From NCBI GenBank assembly GCA_947624215.1, contig CANQJJ010000016.1, positions 1-37,303 of the forward strand: a stretch of DNA of 37,303 bases. Direction: 5' to 3'. The position numbers and the translations under genes were made by a program. Below the pieces are notes generated by a model. That model made no database searches. It saw only the letters and a list, made by a program, of their open reading frames with translations, and was not told where the DNA came from. This document shows positions 1 to 7,547 of the stretch, in pieces; position 1 is the stretch's first letter; each line of letters begins with the position of its first letter. This DNA comes from an uncultured Clostridia bacterium. Lineage in GTDB: Bacteria; Bacillota; Clostridia; Christensenellales; Borkfalkiaceae.

Positions 1-10
1 CTGCCGCGGT

Positions 11-265
11 TCAGGTGCTCAAAAATTCCTCGAGGCCGCGGATGAGCTTGCGGAAAGCACGCGGGTCGAGCGTGTAGATGATGGTCTGCGCACGGCGAGA
101 GGCCGTCACGAGCCCCGTCTGCCTAAGCACGGCAAGATGGTGGGAGACGGTCGCCTGCGTCAGTGAGAATTGGTCGGCGATCTCCCCCGCAGTGTGGGGC
201 CGATCCCGCAATAAGTCGAGGATCTCCCGCCGCGTACGGTCGGCCAATGCACCCCATACATCCAT
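11..265 (-). CDS. ArsR/SdpR-type winged-helix repressor
   Basis: An 84-residue winged-helix DNA-binding protein of the ArsR superfamily. The N-terminus (ALADRTRREILDLLRDRP) and the recognition region (TAGEIADQFSLTQATVSHHL) match the SdpR-like autorepressor branch. The protein has no cysteine, so a thiolate metal site of the classical ArsR/SmtB kind is absent. The ATG follows a good ribosome site (GGAGGAG) and a consensus promoter. The gene is divergent from the Tet-like GTPase and points out of the window, so any co-transcribed target (SdpI-like membrane proteins are typical) is not visible. Regulation of its own promoter is inferred from an inverted repeat over the transcription start. Confidence 0.88.
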   Translation of the reverse strand: MDVWGALADRTRREILDLLRDRPHTAGEIADQFSLTQATVSHHLAVLRQTGLVTASRRAQTIIYTLDPRAFRKLIRGLEEFLST

Positions 266-280
266 CTCTTCTCCTCCGTA

Positions 281-298
281 TTTTGATGTTCATCGAAA
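281..298. promoter_or_regulatory. Candidate operator of the ArsR/SdpR repressor
   Basis: TTTTGATG-TT-CATCGAAA is an 8-bp-arm inverted repeat with one mismatch. It lies across the end of the -10 box and the predicted transcription start of the repressor gene. Position and symmetry fit an autorepression site; binding is inferred. Confidence 0.45.
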
Positions 299-326
299 TA
301 ATACCACATCCGCGGCGGTTTGTCAA
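298..326 (-). promoter_or_regulatory. Promoter of the ArsR/SdpR repressor gene
   Basis: Read on the minus strand: TTGACA (321-326), 17 bp, TATTAT (298-303), with TGG directly before the -10. The GGAGGAG ribosome site lies downstream. Confidence 0.8.
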
Positions 327-384
327 GAAAAATTTTTTGTTTGGGGAAGGGCATGTTTTGGCGGGAAGGCGGGGGCGCTTTTAC

Positions 385-414
385 TTGACAACCTGCCCGC
401 CCATGCGGTAAACT
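385..414 (+). promoter_or_regulatory. Promoter of the Tet-like GTPase gene, predicts leaderless mRNA
   Basis: TTGACA (385-390), 18 bp, TAAACT (409-414); GTAAAC with 17 bp is the alternative register. The ATG starts at 421, seven bases after the -10, so the expected transcription start falls on the A of the start codon. The bases between (TTTTTCT, after the C) hold no ribosome site. Confidence 0.7.
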
Positions 415-420
415 TTTTCT

Positions 421-2310
421 ATGAACAAACTCACCTTCGGCATTTTTGCGCACATCGACGCGGGCAAGACGACGCTTTCCGAGCGCATCCTGCTCGAGGC
501 AGAGGCCATCCGCACGGCGGGAAGTGTGGACAGCGGGACGAGCGCCACGGACTTTTTGCCCGTCGAACGGCGCCGCGGCATCTCCGTACGCGATGCGGCC
601 GTGACCTTCCCCTACCGCGGGACGCAGCTCTTCCTCATCGATACGCCCGGCCATGCCGATTTCACCGAGGAGACCGAGCTTGCCCTGGGGGCGGTGGATG
701 CGGCCGTGGTCGTCGTGTCTGCGGCAGAGGGCATCGAAGCGCAGACGGAGCGCCTCACCGAGCTCGTCGCCGCGCGCGGGATCCCTCTCATCTACTTCGT
801 CAACAAGTGCGACCGTGCGGATGTGGACGCTCTCGCCGTGGGAAAGACGCTCAATGCAGGGCCCTCCGCGGCGGGGGTCCTCCCCTACAACACGCCAAGC
901 GGGGCCGACGCGGCCTTCACCGAGAATGCCGTCACCCTGCTCGGGGACGAGCGGCTCTTGGAGGACTACCTCGCCGGCACGCTCAGTAAGGACCGCCTGC
1001 ATGCCGCGCTCCTTAGAAAAATCAGGGAGAAAAGCATCGTGCCCTTGATTTACGGAAGTGCGCGGACGGGCGTCGGGATCAATGTTTTGTTGAGCCTTCT
1101 TTCGGACATGGGTATGCCCTTTGACGTCAGCTCTCCCTTTTCCGCCTATGTTTACCAAATCACGCGCAACCGCCTCGGCAAGTGCGCGCATGTGAGGGTG
1201 TATGCGGGGAGCATTGCGGCGCGCGACGAAATTCCCATCAACGGGACGGAGAAGACGGGCAAGGCGACCCAGCTCAAGCGCATCCTCGGGGAAAAACTTG
1301 CGGACACGGCCGTTCTTTCGGCGGGCGAAGCGGGGGCCATCCTCGGGCTCGCGGACGTGCGCGCGGGCGACGTGCTCGGCGCTCCCCTGCCCTTTGCACC
1401 TCCCAAGCGCAGTGAACCCTACCTGCGCGTAAAACTTACCCCGCAAAATGCCGACGTCTACCGTCTCAAAGAGGCGATCGGAGAGCTCGAAGACGAATCC
1501 CCCTCGCTCGCTGCGGAGTGGTCGGCCGCAAAACGCGAACTCGTCGTGCGGACGGCGGGCAGTATCTACACCGAGGTCCTCCTCGAAACGCTGAGGGAAC
1601 GATACGGCATCGAGGCCACGGCAGGCACGCCCTCCGTCATCTACCGCGAGACGCCCGTAAGAGCCGCCTACGGCTTCGAGGCCTATACCATGCCCAAACC
1701 TTGCTGGGCTGTTGTTCAATTTTATATAGAACCTCTGCCCGTGGGGAGCGGGCTCGTATATGAGAGCAAATGCTCGGAAAAGAAGATCGCCTACCGCTAC
1801 CAGCACCATGTGGAGACGTGCGTGCCGCGCGCCCTGCAAGAGGGGCGGCTGGGCTGGCAGGTGACCGACCTCAAAGTGACACTGACGGACGGGGAAGACC
1901 ACCCCATCCACACGCACCCGCTCGACTTCTTCGTGGCGACGCCCGTGGGGCTACACGACGCGCTCAGGAATGCGGGCACGAGGCTGTTGGAGCCCGTCCT
2001 CCGCGCAACCGTCAAGGGCCCCGAGGACTGCATGGGCAAGCTCATCGGCGAACTCACGCCCCGCCGCGCCAAACTGCAACCGCCCTCTTCCGCGCAGGGA
2101 ACGTTCACCATGCAGGCGGATATCCCCGCTTCGGAGGCATTCGATCTCCCCGAGCGCGTCTCCATGCTCTCGGGCGGGCGGGCACGGTATGAGGCGCACC
2201 TGCTCGGATACTTCCCCTGCCCCGAGGGATACGGACAGCCGCGGGAGCGCACCTCCCTCGATCCCCTCGACCGCGCCAAGTGGATCCTGCATGCCCGCGG
2301 TGCGCTCTGA
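421..2310 (+). CDS. TetM/TetO-like ribosomal-protection GTPase
   Basis: A 629-residue EF-G-like translational GTPase of the Tet(M)/Tet(O)/TetB(P) group. Such proteins bind the ribosomal A-site region and can dislodge tetracycline. Visible motifs: G1 AHIDAGKTT (residues 10-18), switch I RGISV (52-56), G3 DTPGHAD (74-80), G4 NKCD (128-131), then the domain II-V path and a C-terminal helix after GYGQPRERTSLDPLDRAKWI. Length and start (MNKLTFGIFAHIDAG) agree with Tet(M). The domain IV tip differs: Tet(M) YSPVSTPADF corresponds to HPIHTHPLDFF here. Base composition and codon use look like the neighbours, so it appears to be a long-resident chromosomal homologue; real tetracycline protection is not shown. 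No ribosome site precedes the ATG. Confidence 0.88.
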   Translation: MNKLTFGIFAHIDAGKTTLSERILLEAEAIRTAGSVDSGTSATDFLPVERRRGISVRDAAVTFPYRGTQLFLIDTPGHADFTEETELALGAVDAAVVVVSAAEGIEAQTERLTELVAARGIPLIYFVNKCDRADVDALAVGKTLNAGPSAAGVLPYNTPSGADAAFTENAVTLLGDERLLEDYLAGTLSKDRLHAALLRKIREKSIVPLIYGSARTGVGINVLLSLLSDMGMPFDVSSPFSAYVYQITRNRLGKCAHVRVYAGSIAARDEIPINGTEKTGKATQLKRILGEKLADTAVLSAGEAGAILGLADVRAGDVLGAPLPFAPPKRSEPYLRVKLTPQNADVYRLKEAIGELEDESPSLAAEWSAAKRELVVRTAGSIYTEVLLETLRERYGIEATAGTPSVIYRETPVRAAYGFEAYTMPKPCWAVVQFYIEPLPVGSGLVYESKCSEKKIAYRYQHHVETCVPRALQEGRLGWQVTDLKVTLTDGEDHPIHTHPLDFFVATPVGLHDALRNAGTRLLEPVLRATVKGPEDCMGKLIGELTPRRAKLQPPSSAQGTFTMQADIPASEAFDLPERVSMLSGGRARYEAHLLGYFPCPEGYGQPRERTSLDPLDRAKWILHARGAL

Positions 2311-2401
2311 AAGATGCACCTCTCGGCCCCGGAAAAGCCGCAGGCACGGCGTAACAAAAAAAAGACGCGCGATAAAACACGCCCAAAAAGATGCCAACGG
2401 C

Positions 2402-2430
2402 TTGCAATCGCGCCCGCGCCGTGGTATAAT
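2402..2430 (+). promoter_or_regulatory. Promoter of the YbjN-domain gene
   Basis: TTGCAA (2402-2407), 17 bp, TATAAT (2425-2430), with TGG before the -10. A full AAGGAGGT ribosome site follows just before the ATG at 2462. Confidence 0.8.
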
Positions 2431-2461
2431 CAATGCAGAGAATGCACCGAAGGAGGTCCCC

Positions 2462-2953
2462 ATGGAAAAGAGCGAGGCCGCGCGCGAAGTCTTCCAAACA
2501 CTTTGCGCCACATTGGACGAAATGCAGTGGACTTACAACAAATATGAGCCCAACGAGGAGCACCCGTCGCAATACTACGTCTCCACGAGGGCCATCGGGG
2601 CGGACCTGCCCATCGACCTCCGCATCATCGTCGACGCCGACCGCCGTCTCCTCTATCTCAAATCCCCCCTGCCCTTCACCTTCCCCGCGGGGAAGTGCCT
2701 GACCATCATGCAGGCCGTCACGCGCATCAACTGGACGATGCTCAACGGGAGCTTCGAGCTCGATCTCTCCGACGGATACATCGGCTTCAAGATGCTCATC
2801 CCCTTCATGGAGGGACAGGTCAGCAAGGAGATGTGCAGCTACCTCATCGTGCTGTCCTGCCGGATGGTCGACAACGTCAACGGAAAGCTCAAGGCCATCT
2901 CGGAGGGTACCATGTCGCTGAGCGAGCTGCAGGAATTTCTCGACAAGAGATGA
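2462..2953 (+). CDS. YbjN domain-containing protein
   Basis: A 163-residue cytoplasmic protein with the layout of the YbjN family, a fold shared with type III secretion chaperones and often labelled a sensory-transduction regulator. Features include an N-terminal helix (EAAREVFQTLCATLDE), a central beta-rich half (IDLRIIVDADRRLLYLKSPLPF), the N-rich helix RINWTMLNGSFELDLSDGYI and a C-terminal helix. No catalytic motif is visible. The start is the ATG after AAGGAGGTCCCC. The gene has its own promoter and is closed by a strong terminator, so it is monocistronic. The molecular role of Bacillota homologues is unknown. Confidence 0.75.
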   Translation: MEKSEAAREVFQTLCATLDEMQWTYNKYEPNEEHPSQYYVSTRAIGADLPIDLRIIVDADRRLLYLKSPLPFTFPAGKCLTIMQAVTRINWTMLNGSFELDLSDGYIGFKMLIPFMEGQVSKEMCSYLIVLSCRMVDNVNGKLKAISEGTMSLSELQEFLDKR

Positions 2954-2976
2954 ACGGAAAAATTTTAGGATAGCGA

Positions 2977-3013
2977 TTCGCCCTTCCCGAAGCGGGAAGG
3001 GCGAACTTTTTTT
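2977..3013 (+). terminator. Intrinsic terminator of the YbjN-domain gene
   Basis: A perfect 13-bp stem (2977-2989 with 2993-3005), a 3-nt loop, then C and seven T (3007-3013). It directly follows the plus-strand gene and separates it from the convergent alcohol dehydrogenase. Confidence 0.93.
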
Positions 3014-3020
3014 GCACCGT

Positions 3021-4166
3021 TTACATCAGTTTTCGATAGAGGGCGACGATGTCTTCATACGTCGGCTCCTTGGGATTGCCCGGGCGGCAGGCGTCTGCCA
3101 TCGCGCTCTCGGCGAGGAAGGGAACGTCTTCCGCCTTCACGATATTTTTGAGGTCGCGGGGGATGCCCACATCCAGGGAGAGCTGCCGCACCGCGTCGCA
3201 CGCGGCCTTTCGATATTGCGCGGCGCTCATCTTCTCGGTATCCTTGACGCCCATGGCCTTTGCGATATCGCGATACTTCTCCCCTGCCGCCTCGGCGTTG
3301 TATTCCATGACGGTGGGCAGAAGGATGGCATTGGCGACGCCGTGGGGCGTATCATAGACGGCGCCGAGCGCATGCGCCATGGAGTGGACGATGCCCAGCC
3401 CGACATTAGAGAAGCCCATGCCCGCGATGTATTGGCCGAGCGCCATGTCTTCACGGCCCTGCTTCTCGCCCTTGACGGCACTGCGGAGCGACCGGGAAAT
3501 GATCTCGATGGCCTTCAGGTGGAACATGTCCGTCATCTCCCACGCGGCCTTGGTGATGTACCCCTCAATGGCATGCGTGAGGGCGTCCATGCCCGTGGCG
3601 GCCGTGAGCGAAGGGGGCATCGAGCTCATGAGTTCGCTGTCTACGATAGCGACGACGGGAATGTCGTGCACGTCCACGCAGACGAATTTGCGCCTCTTTT
3701 GGGCGTCGGTGATGACATAGTTGATGGTGACCTCCGCCGCCGTGCCCGCCGTGGTGGGAAGGGCGATGATGGGGACGGAGGGATGCCCGGTGGGCGCCAC
3801 GCCCTCGAGAGAGCGGACGTCTTCGAACGCGGGATTGGCCGCGATGATGCCGATGGCCTTGGCCGTGTCGATGGAGGACCCGCCCCCGACTGCGACCAAA
3901 CAGTCTGCATGGCATGCGCGGAAGGCAGCAAGCCCCGCCTGCACGTTTTCGATGGTGGGATTGGGCTTGATGTCCGAGAAGATCTCGTATGCAATGCCCG
4001 CGTCCTTCAAGACGGCGAGCACCATGTCCGTCACACCGCACCCGATGAGGCCGGGGTCGGAACAGACGAGGACCTTTTTAAGCCCCCTGCGCGCGATCTC
4101 GCCCGCGAGCTCGGTGCGGCAACCCGCGCCGTGATAACTTGTTTCGTTGAGTACGATCCTTGCCAT
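3021..4166 (-). CDS. Iron-containing alcohol dehydrogenase (FucO-like)
   Basis: A 381-residue group III NAD(P)-dependent alcohol dehydrogenase, closest by eye to lactaldehyde reductase FucO. It has the nucleotide-binding GGGSSID (94-100), TTAGTAAEVT (138-147), and the four iron ligands D194, H198, H261 and H275, which sit two residues before the FucO ligands D196, H200, H263 and H277. The expected reaction is reversible reduction of a short aldehyde or diol precursor; the exact substrate cannot be read. The start is the ATG preceded by GGGAGG; an upstream in-frame extension lacks support and would contain the promoter. It is a single gene with its own promoter. Confidence 0.9.
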   Translation of the reverse strand: MARIVLNETSYHGAGCRTELAGEIARRGLKKVLVCSDPGLIGCGVTDMVLAVLKDAGIAYEIFSDIKPNPTIENVQAGLAAFRACHADCLVAVGGGSSIDTAKAIGIIAANPAFEDVRSLEGVAPTGHPSVPIIALPTTAGTAAEVTINYVITDAQKRRKFVCVDVHDIPVVAIVDSELMSSMPPSLTAATGMDALTHAIEGYITKAAWEMTDMFHLKAIEIISRSLRSAVKGEKQGREDMALGQYIAGMGFSNVGLGIVHSMAHALGAVYDTPHGVANAILLPTVMEYNAEAAGEKYRDIAKAMGVKDTEKMSAAQYRKAACDAVRQLSLDVGIPRDLKNIVKAEDVPFLAESAMADACRPGNPKEPTYEDIVALYRKLM

Positions 4167-4191
4167 AAATTTCTTTCCTCCCTTTGCTATG

Positions 4192-4220
4192 ATTTTACCA
4201 CATCGCAAAAAATAATTCAA
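4192..4220 (-). promoter_or_regulatory. Promoter of the iron alcohol dehydrogenase
   Basis: On the minus strand: TTGAAT (4215-4220), 17 bp, TAAAAT (4192-4197), with TGG before the -10. Confidence 0.78.
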
Positions 4221-4294
4221 TAATTTCCCTAAAATTTCAGAAAAATTTTTCAGTTCCGCCTCTCCCCCACCGCACGGCGGACGTATGCGTTTTA

Positions 4295-4378
4295 TTGCAT
4301 ATTTTGCATATGTGATTTCCTGCACATGGGGGGTATTTCGGGCATGGGTGCCCCGTTTCACATATGCTGACTATGCAA
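4295..4378. repeat. Large imperfect inverted repeat with GCATAT boxes
   Basis: Arms 4295-4315 and 4358-4378 (21 nt each) are complementary apart from three positions. Each arm holds TTGCAT and GCATATGTGA-type boxes, and a further TGCATAT lies at 4384-4390. The 42-nt centre contains GGGCATGGGTGCCC. It lies upstream of the alcohol dehydrogenase promoter and directly after the AlkZ-related gene. Operator or RNA hairpin are both possible. Confidence 0.55.
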
Positions 4379-4403
4379 GGCAGTGCATATATCGAAAATC
4401 CTC

Positions 4404-5087
4404 TCAGCCGAGGTCGCCGAGAACGCCCCGCAACCTGGCAAACGTGGCATACGGCAACAGGGTTTGGAGATGGGAAAAGATCGCCTCCCCGGAGGCCTCG
4501 GGGGTAGTGCGGTAGACGCGGCTGAGAAAATCCTCGCCGAAGAAGGCCTCGGGGGTGGTGTAGACGGCGAGCCCCCAGCCGTAGGGCTTTCCCGTCTTGT
4601 CGAGGGGGTAGGAAAAATCGGCGATGTTGACGTAGCCCGTCATCTGGAGATGGGTCATGATACCGTCGAACGCGGCGCGGCTCTCCTTGGTAAAACAGGT
4701 GCGGGCCTTCAAGTCCTTGGAGACGAGCAGGGGGACCTCGGCGAGGGCCTGCATCACCCCCACGTCGCGGCGGCGCACGAGCCCCTCGTCCATGCGGGCG
4801 TCGTAGTCATAGCCGTTGCGGCGGTAATTGCAAAAATCGGGGAAGAATTTGGAGGAGATGTACATGGCCTTGCCGCGGTAAAACTTGCCGTAAGCACAGT
4901 GCGCGGCTTGGATGACGGGCCCCTTCCAATCCCACGGCCCCCACTGCTCCCCGCCCCACCACAGCGCGGGCGGCGTGTGCTCCTCGATGGAGAACCCCTC
5001 GATCTCATTCTTGAAAAATGGCAAAAAGCCCGCCTCTTCGACGAGCGCGGCAAGATCTTCTGCACTGCATATCCACGGAAAATTCAT
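4404..5087 (-). CDS. AlkZ-related protein of unknown function
   Basis: A 227-residue soluble protein, very rich in aromatic residues. The pattern FLPFFKNEIEGFSIEEHTPP, LWWGGEQWGPWDWKGPVI, CAYGKFYRGKAMYIS, DFCNYRRNGYDYDARMDEG and KPYGWGLAVYTTPEAFFG matches a clostridial family that databases name AlkZ-related. AlkZ/YcaQ proteins are interstrand-crosslink DNA glycosylases, but I see no catalytic QxQ motif, so glycosylase activity should not be assumed. The ATG follows GGGAGGG and a consensus promoter. It is probably transcribed alone; the next gene has its own promoter. Confidence 0.6.
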   Translation of the reverse strand: MNFPWICSAEDLAALVEEAGFLPFFKNEIEGFSIEEHTPPALWWGGEQWGPWDWKGPVIQAAHCAYGKFYRGKAMYISSKFFPDFCNYRRNGYDYDARMDEGLVRRRDVGVMQALAEVPLLVSKDLKARTCFTKESRAAFDGIMTHLQMTGYVNIADFSYPLDKTGKPYGWGLAVYTTPEAFFGEDFLSRVYRTTPEASGEAIFSHLQTLLPYATFARLRGVLGDLG

Positions 5088-5107
5088 CGTTCCCTCCCCA
5101 ATGGAAA

Positions 5108-5136
5108 ATTATACGCTTTTTGCCGAAAAATGTCAA
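5108..5136 (-). promoter_or_regulatory. Promoter of the AlkZ-related gene
   Basis: On the minus strand: TTGACA (5131-5136), 17 bp, TATAAT (5108-5113). Both hexamers are perfect consensus, about 20 nt before the ATG. Confidence 0.88.
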
Positions 5137-5149
5137 GCGCATGAGGTCA

Positions 5150-5374
5150 TTTGAAATCGATCATGCCGCTCCGCGGGAGAGAAGGACGCATACGCCAAAC
5201 AGTCGGACTTCGTTCTTCGGGATCCTTCGGGGACAGCTATATCGAACTTCGTATCGCCATTGCGGCTCAGGATGACGCGCTTCCCACACCCCGGACTGCG
5301 TTTGAGGGGATACACTCGCTACGCTCGGTATGACAGGTTACTGCGTTTGAGGGGCCGGGCGGAGTTTTCGGCAA
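5150..5374. repeat. Intergenic repeat field (modules D and C)
   Basis: There is no gene in this stretch. About 5195-5283 is a reverse-oriented copy of the module CTTCGTTCTTCGGGATCCTT ... GGCTCAGGATGACGCGC found at 26227 and twice at 29284-29449. About 5306-5336 is the module GGGGATACACTCGCT ... CGGTATGACAG, found in many other gaps of this window. Confidence 0.8.
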
Positions 5375-5375
5375 A

Positions 5376-5400
5376 GAAAAAAACCATCCGTGAGGATGGC
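5376..5400 (-). terminator. Intrinsic terminator of the alpha operon
   Basis: On the minus strand: GCCATCC-TCAC-GGATGGT followed by a run of T, just after rplQ. It ends the rpsM-rpsK-rpsD-rpoA-rplQ transcript. Confidence 0.9.
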
Positions 5401-5418
5401 TTCTTCCAAGTCTTTTCC

Positions 5419-5925
5419 TTAGACCAATTCGATGATGGCGAGTTCGGAAGCGTCGCCGCGACGTTCGCCGAGCAGATAGATGCGGGTATAGCCGCCGCCC
5501 TGTCCGAGCTCCTCTTTGCGCTGCGCGTATTTGGGCGCGATCTCGTTGAACAGCTTCTCCATGAGGGGATGCTGCACCTTGCCCGTACGCTCCTTAAAGG
5601 CCTTCTTGCTCTCGTTGAAGGGCTTGATCTCCTGAAGGTCGTAAGTCTTGGCCATGATCGCGCGGCGGGCGGCGAGCTTCTTCGGACCGTCTTTATACGC
5701 GGTCGTCTTCACTTCCTTGCCCTTCTTGTCCTTCGCGACGACCTCGATCTCCACGACGTCTTCGTAGGTATTGATCGCCTTCGTGATCAGCTTCTCGACG
5801 TAGGGTTTGAGTTCCTTCGCCCGAGCCGCCGTTGTCTCAATTTTACCGTACCAAAGGAGCTGTGAGGCCTGGTTTCTCAAGATTGCGAGCCTCTGCTCCG
5901 TCGTTCTGCCCAATTTACCCGGCAT
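5419..5925 (-). CDS. rplQ: 50S ribosomal protein L17 (bL17)
   Basis: A 168-residue large-subunit protein near the exit-tunnel side of the ribosome. The diagnostic start MPGKLGRTTEQRLAILRNQASQLL is present, as is ETTAARAKELKPYVEKLIT in slightly varied form (ETTAARAKEL). It is longer than the usual ~115-130 residues because of an insertion of charged residues (EIEVVAKDKKGKEVKTTAYKDG region) and a longer tail. It starts 3 nt after rpoA and is the last gene of the operon, followed by the terminator. Confidence 0.95.
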   Translation of the reverse strand: MPGKLGRTTEQRLAILRNQASQLLWYGKIETTAARAKELKPYVEKLITKAINTYEDVVEIEVVAKDKKGKEVKTTAYKDGPKKLAARRAIMAKTYDLQEIKPFNESKKAFKERTGKVQHPLMEKLFNEIAPKYAQRKEELGQGGGYTRIYLLGERRGDASELAIIELV

Positions 5926-5928
5926 GAT

Positions 5929-6882
5929 TTAATCCTCCTTTTTTGCGAGCGAAAGACCGTACGCTTCGAGCTTCTGAATGACTTCGTCGAGGGACTTTTT
6001 GCCGAGGTTTCTCACCTTCAGCATGTCCTCCTCCGTGCGGCGGGTGAGGTCTTCCACGGTGTGAATGTTGGCTCTCTTCAAGCAGTTGTAGGAACGGACG
6101 GAGAAGTCCATGTCCTCGATCTTCATGGAGAGGATCTGCTGCTGCTTGTCGTCGTCCGTCTTGACAAGGATATCCATGTCTTTGATGGTATCCGAGAGAT
6201 TGACGAACAGATTGATGTGATCCTGCATGATCTTCGCGGCGAGAGAGACGATCTCCTTCCCCGAGAAGGTGCCGTCAGTCCAGACCTCGATGGTGAGGCG
6301 GTCGTAGTCGATGTTCTGGCCCACGCGCGCGGGCTTGACTTCGTAGTTGACCTTCTTGACGGGCGTATAGATGGAATCGATGGGGATATAGTCGATCTGC
6401 GGCTGCTTGTTGTCTTTGGCGGGGTGATACCCTCTGCCGCGGCCGATCGTGATCTCCATATCTATCTTGCCGCCTTCGTCGACCGTACAGATGTACTGAT
6501 CGGAATTGATGATCTCCACTTCGGCGTCTTGCGAGATGTCGGCCGCCGTGATGACCGCGGGGCCCTCCTTCTCGAGACGGAGAATCTTGGTGTAATCCTT
6601 ATCGGTGATCCTCGTCTTGATGGCGAGCAATTTGAGGTTTAAGATGATTTCGGTAACGTCTTCTTTTACTCCCGGGATGGCCGAGAACTCGTGTTTCACG
6701 CTCCCGTCCAAAAATCTGATCCCCTGCGCAGCCGCGCCGGGAAGCGCCGACAGCAAAATTCTTCTCAGACAGTTGCCTATCGTAAGACCGAAACCCTTCT
6801 CGAGCGGTTCCACGACGATGCATGCATAGCTCTTATCTTCGTTTTCCGTAACCTCGATCTTGGGCATATCCATTTCGATCAT
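5929..6882 (-). CDS. rpoA: RNA polymerase alpha subunit
   Basis: A 317-residue alpha subunit. The N-terminal assembly domain holds FGLTIGNCLRRILLSALPG; the C-terminal domain holds MDFSVRSYNCLKRANIHTVEDL and RNLGKKSLDEVIQKL, which contact UP elements and activators. Length is normal for Bacillota. The ATG lies 7 nt after AAGGAGGT. A second ATG three codons downstream would shorten it only slightly. It lies between rpsD and rplQ, the usual Firmicutes alpha-operon order. Confidence 0.97.
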   Translation of the reverse strand: MIEMDMPKIEVTENEDKSYACIVVEPLEKGFGLTIGNCLRRILLSALPGAAAQGIRFLDGSVKHEFSAIPGVKEDVTEIILNLKLLAIKTRITDKDYTKILRLEKEGPAVITAADISQDAEVEIINSDQYICTVDEGGKIDMEITIGRGRGYHPAKDNKQPQIDYIPIDSIYTPVKKVNYEVKPARVGQNIDYDRLTIEVWTDGTFSGKEIVSLAAKIMQDHINLFVNLSDTIKDMDILVKTDDDKQQQILSMKIEDMDFSVRSYNCLKRANIHTVEDLTRRTEEDMLKVRNLGKKSLDEVIQKLEAYGLSLAKKED

Positions 6883-6908
6883 ATAGATACCTCCTTATTT
6901 TATGTTGA

Positions 6909-7535
6909 TCACTTGGAGTACAACTCGACGATCATATGCTCTGCGATCTGGCTGTCGATATCCTCTCTGGTAGGAAGCGCTATGACTTTTCCCTCGAGTT
7001 TGTCAAGGTCAAATTCCAGCCACTTGGGAAGGTTGGGCGCCTTCATCTCTTTCAGGGCGGTAAAGAACTTGTTGCCCTTTCTGTTCTCCTTCACGGCGAT
7101 GACGTCGCCGACCTTGACGATATAGGAGGGAACGGTGACCGTTCTGCCGTTGACGGAGAGGTGTGCGTGGTTGACGAGCTGTCTCGCCTGCGTACGCGAA
7201 GCACCGATGCCCATGCGGAAGACGACGTTGTCGAGCCTTCTCTCGAGCAGGGAGAGCATGTTCTCACCCGTGATGCCCTTCTTGCGCTCTGCGATCTCGT
7301 AGTAGTGGCGGAACTGCCCTTCCTGCACGCCGTAGATACGCTTGGTCTTCTGCTTCTCGCGAAGCTGGAGACCGTATTCGGAGACCTTCTTGCGCATGCC
7401 GCTCGGAGCTTTTCCGGGAGGCGTGGGCCGCTTGTTGAAGGGGCACTTCTCCATGTAGCATTTATCGCCTTTCAGAAAGAGCTTGCCGCCCTCTCTTCTG
7501 CAAAGTTTGCATTTTGCGTCTCTGTAAACTGCCAT
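6909..7535 (-). CDS. rpsD: 30S ribosomal protein S4 (uS4)
   Basis: A 208-residue primary 16S rRNA-binding protein. It is the zinc form: CKLCRREGG ... CYMEKCPF near the N-terminus supplies four cysteines. The S4 RNA-binding domain ([30 protein letters not shown]) is intact. In Bacillus rpsD is a separate autoregulated gene; here it is inside the alpha operon, as in most Clostridia. Confidence 0.97.
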   Translation of the reverse strand: MAVYRDAKCKLCRREGGKLFLKGDKCYMEKCPFNKRPTPPGKAPSGMRKKVSEYGLQLREKQKTKRIYGVQEGQFRHYYEIAERKKGITGENMLSLLERRLDNVVFRMGIGASRTQARQLVNHAHLSVNGRTVTVPSYIVKVGDVIAVKENRKGNKFFTALKEMKAPNLPKWLEFDLDKLEGKVIALPTREDIDSQIAEHMIVELYSK

Positions 7536-7547
7536 ATTGCTTCCTCC

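Noticed and set aside
78-989. Plus-strand frame across the ArsR-like gene and start of the GTPase
   Set aside because: It crosses two well-supported genes and their promoters in another frame; composition is typical of a shadow.
160-1917. Long minus-strand reading frame opposite the Tet-like gene
   Set aside because: It is a high-GC antisense shadow: it overlaps the ArsR-like gene and the conserved GTPase and has no family features.
421-2310. Acquired tetracycline-resistance gene on a mobile element
   Set aside because: There is no integrase, relaxase, IS or composition shift around it, and the domain IV loop differs from Tet(M).
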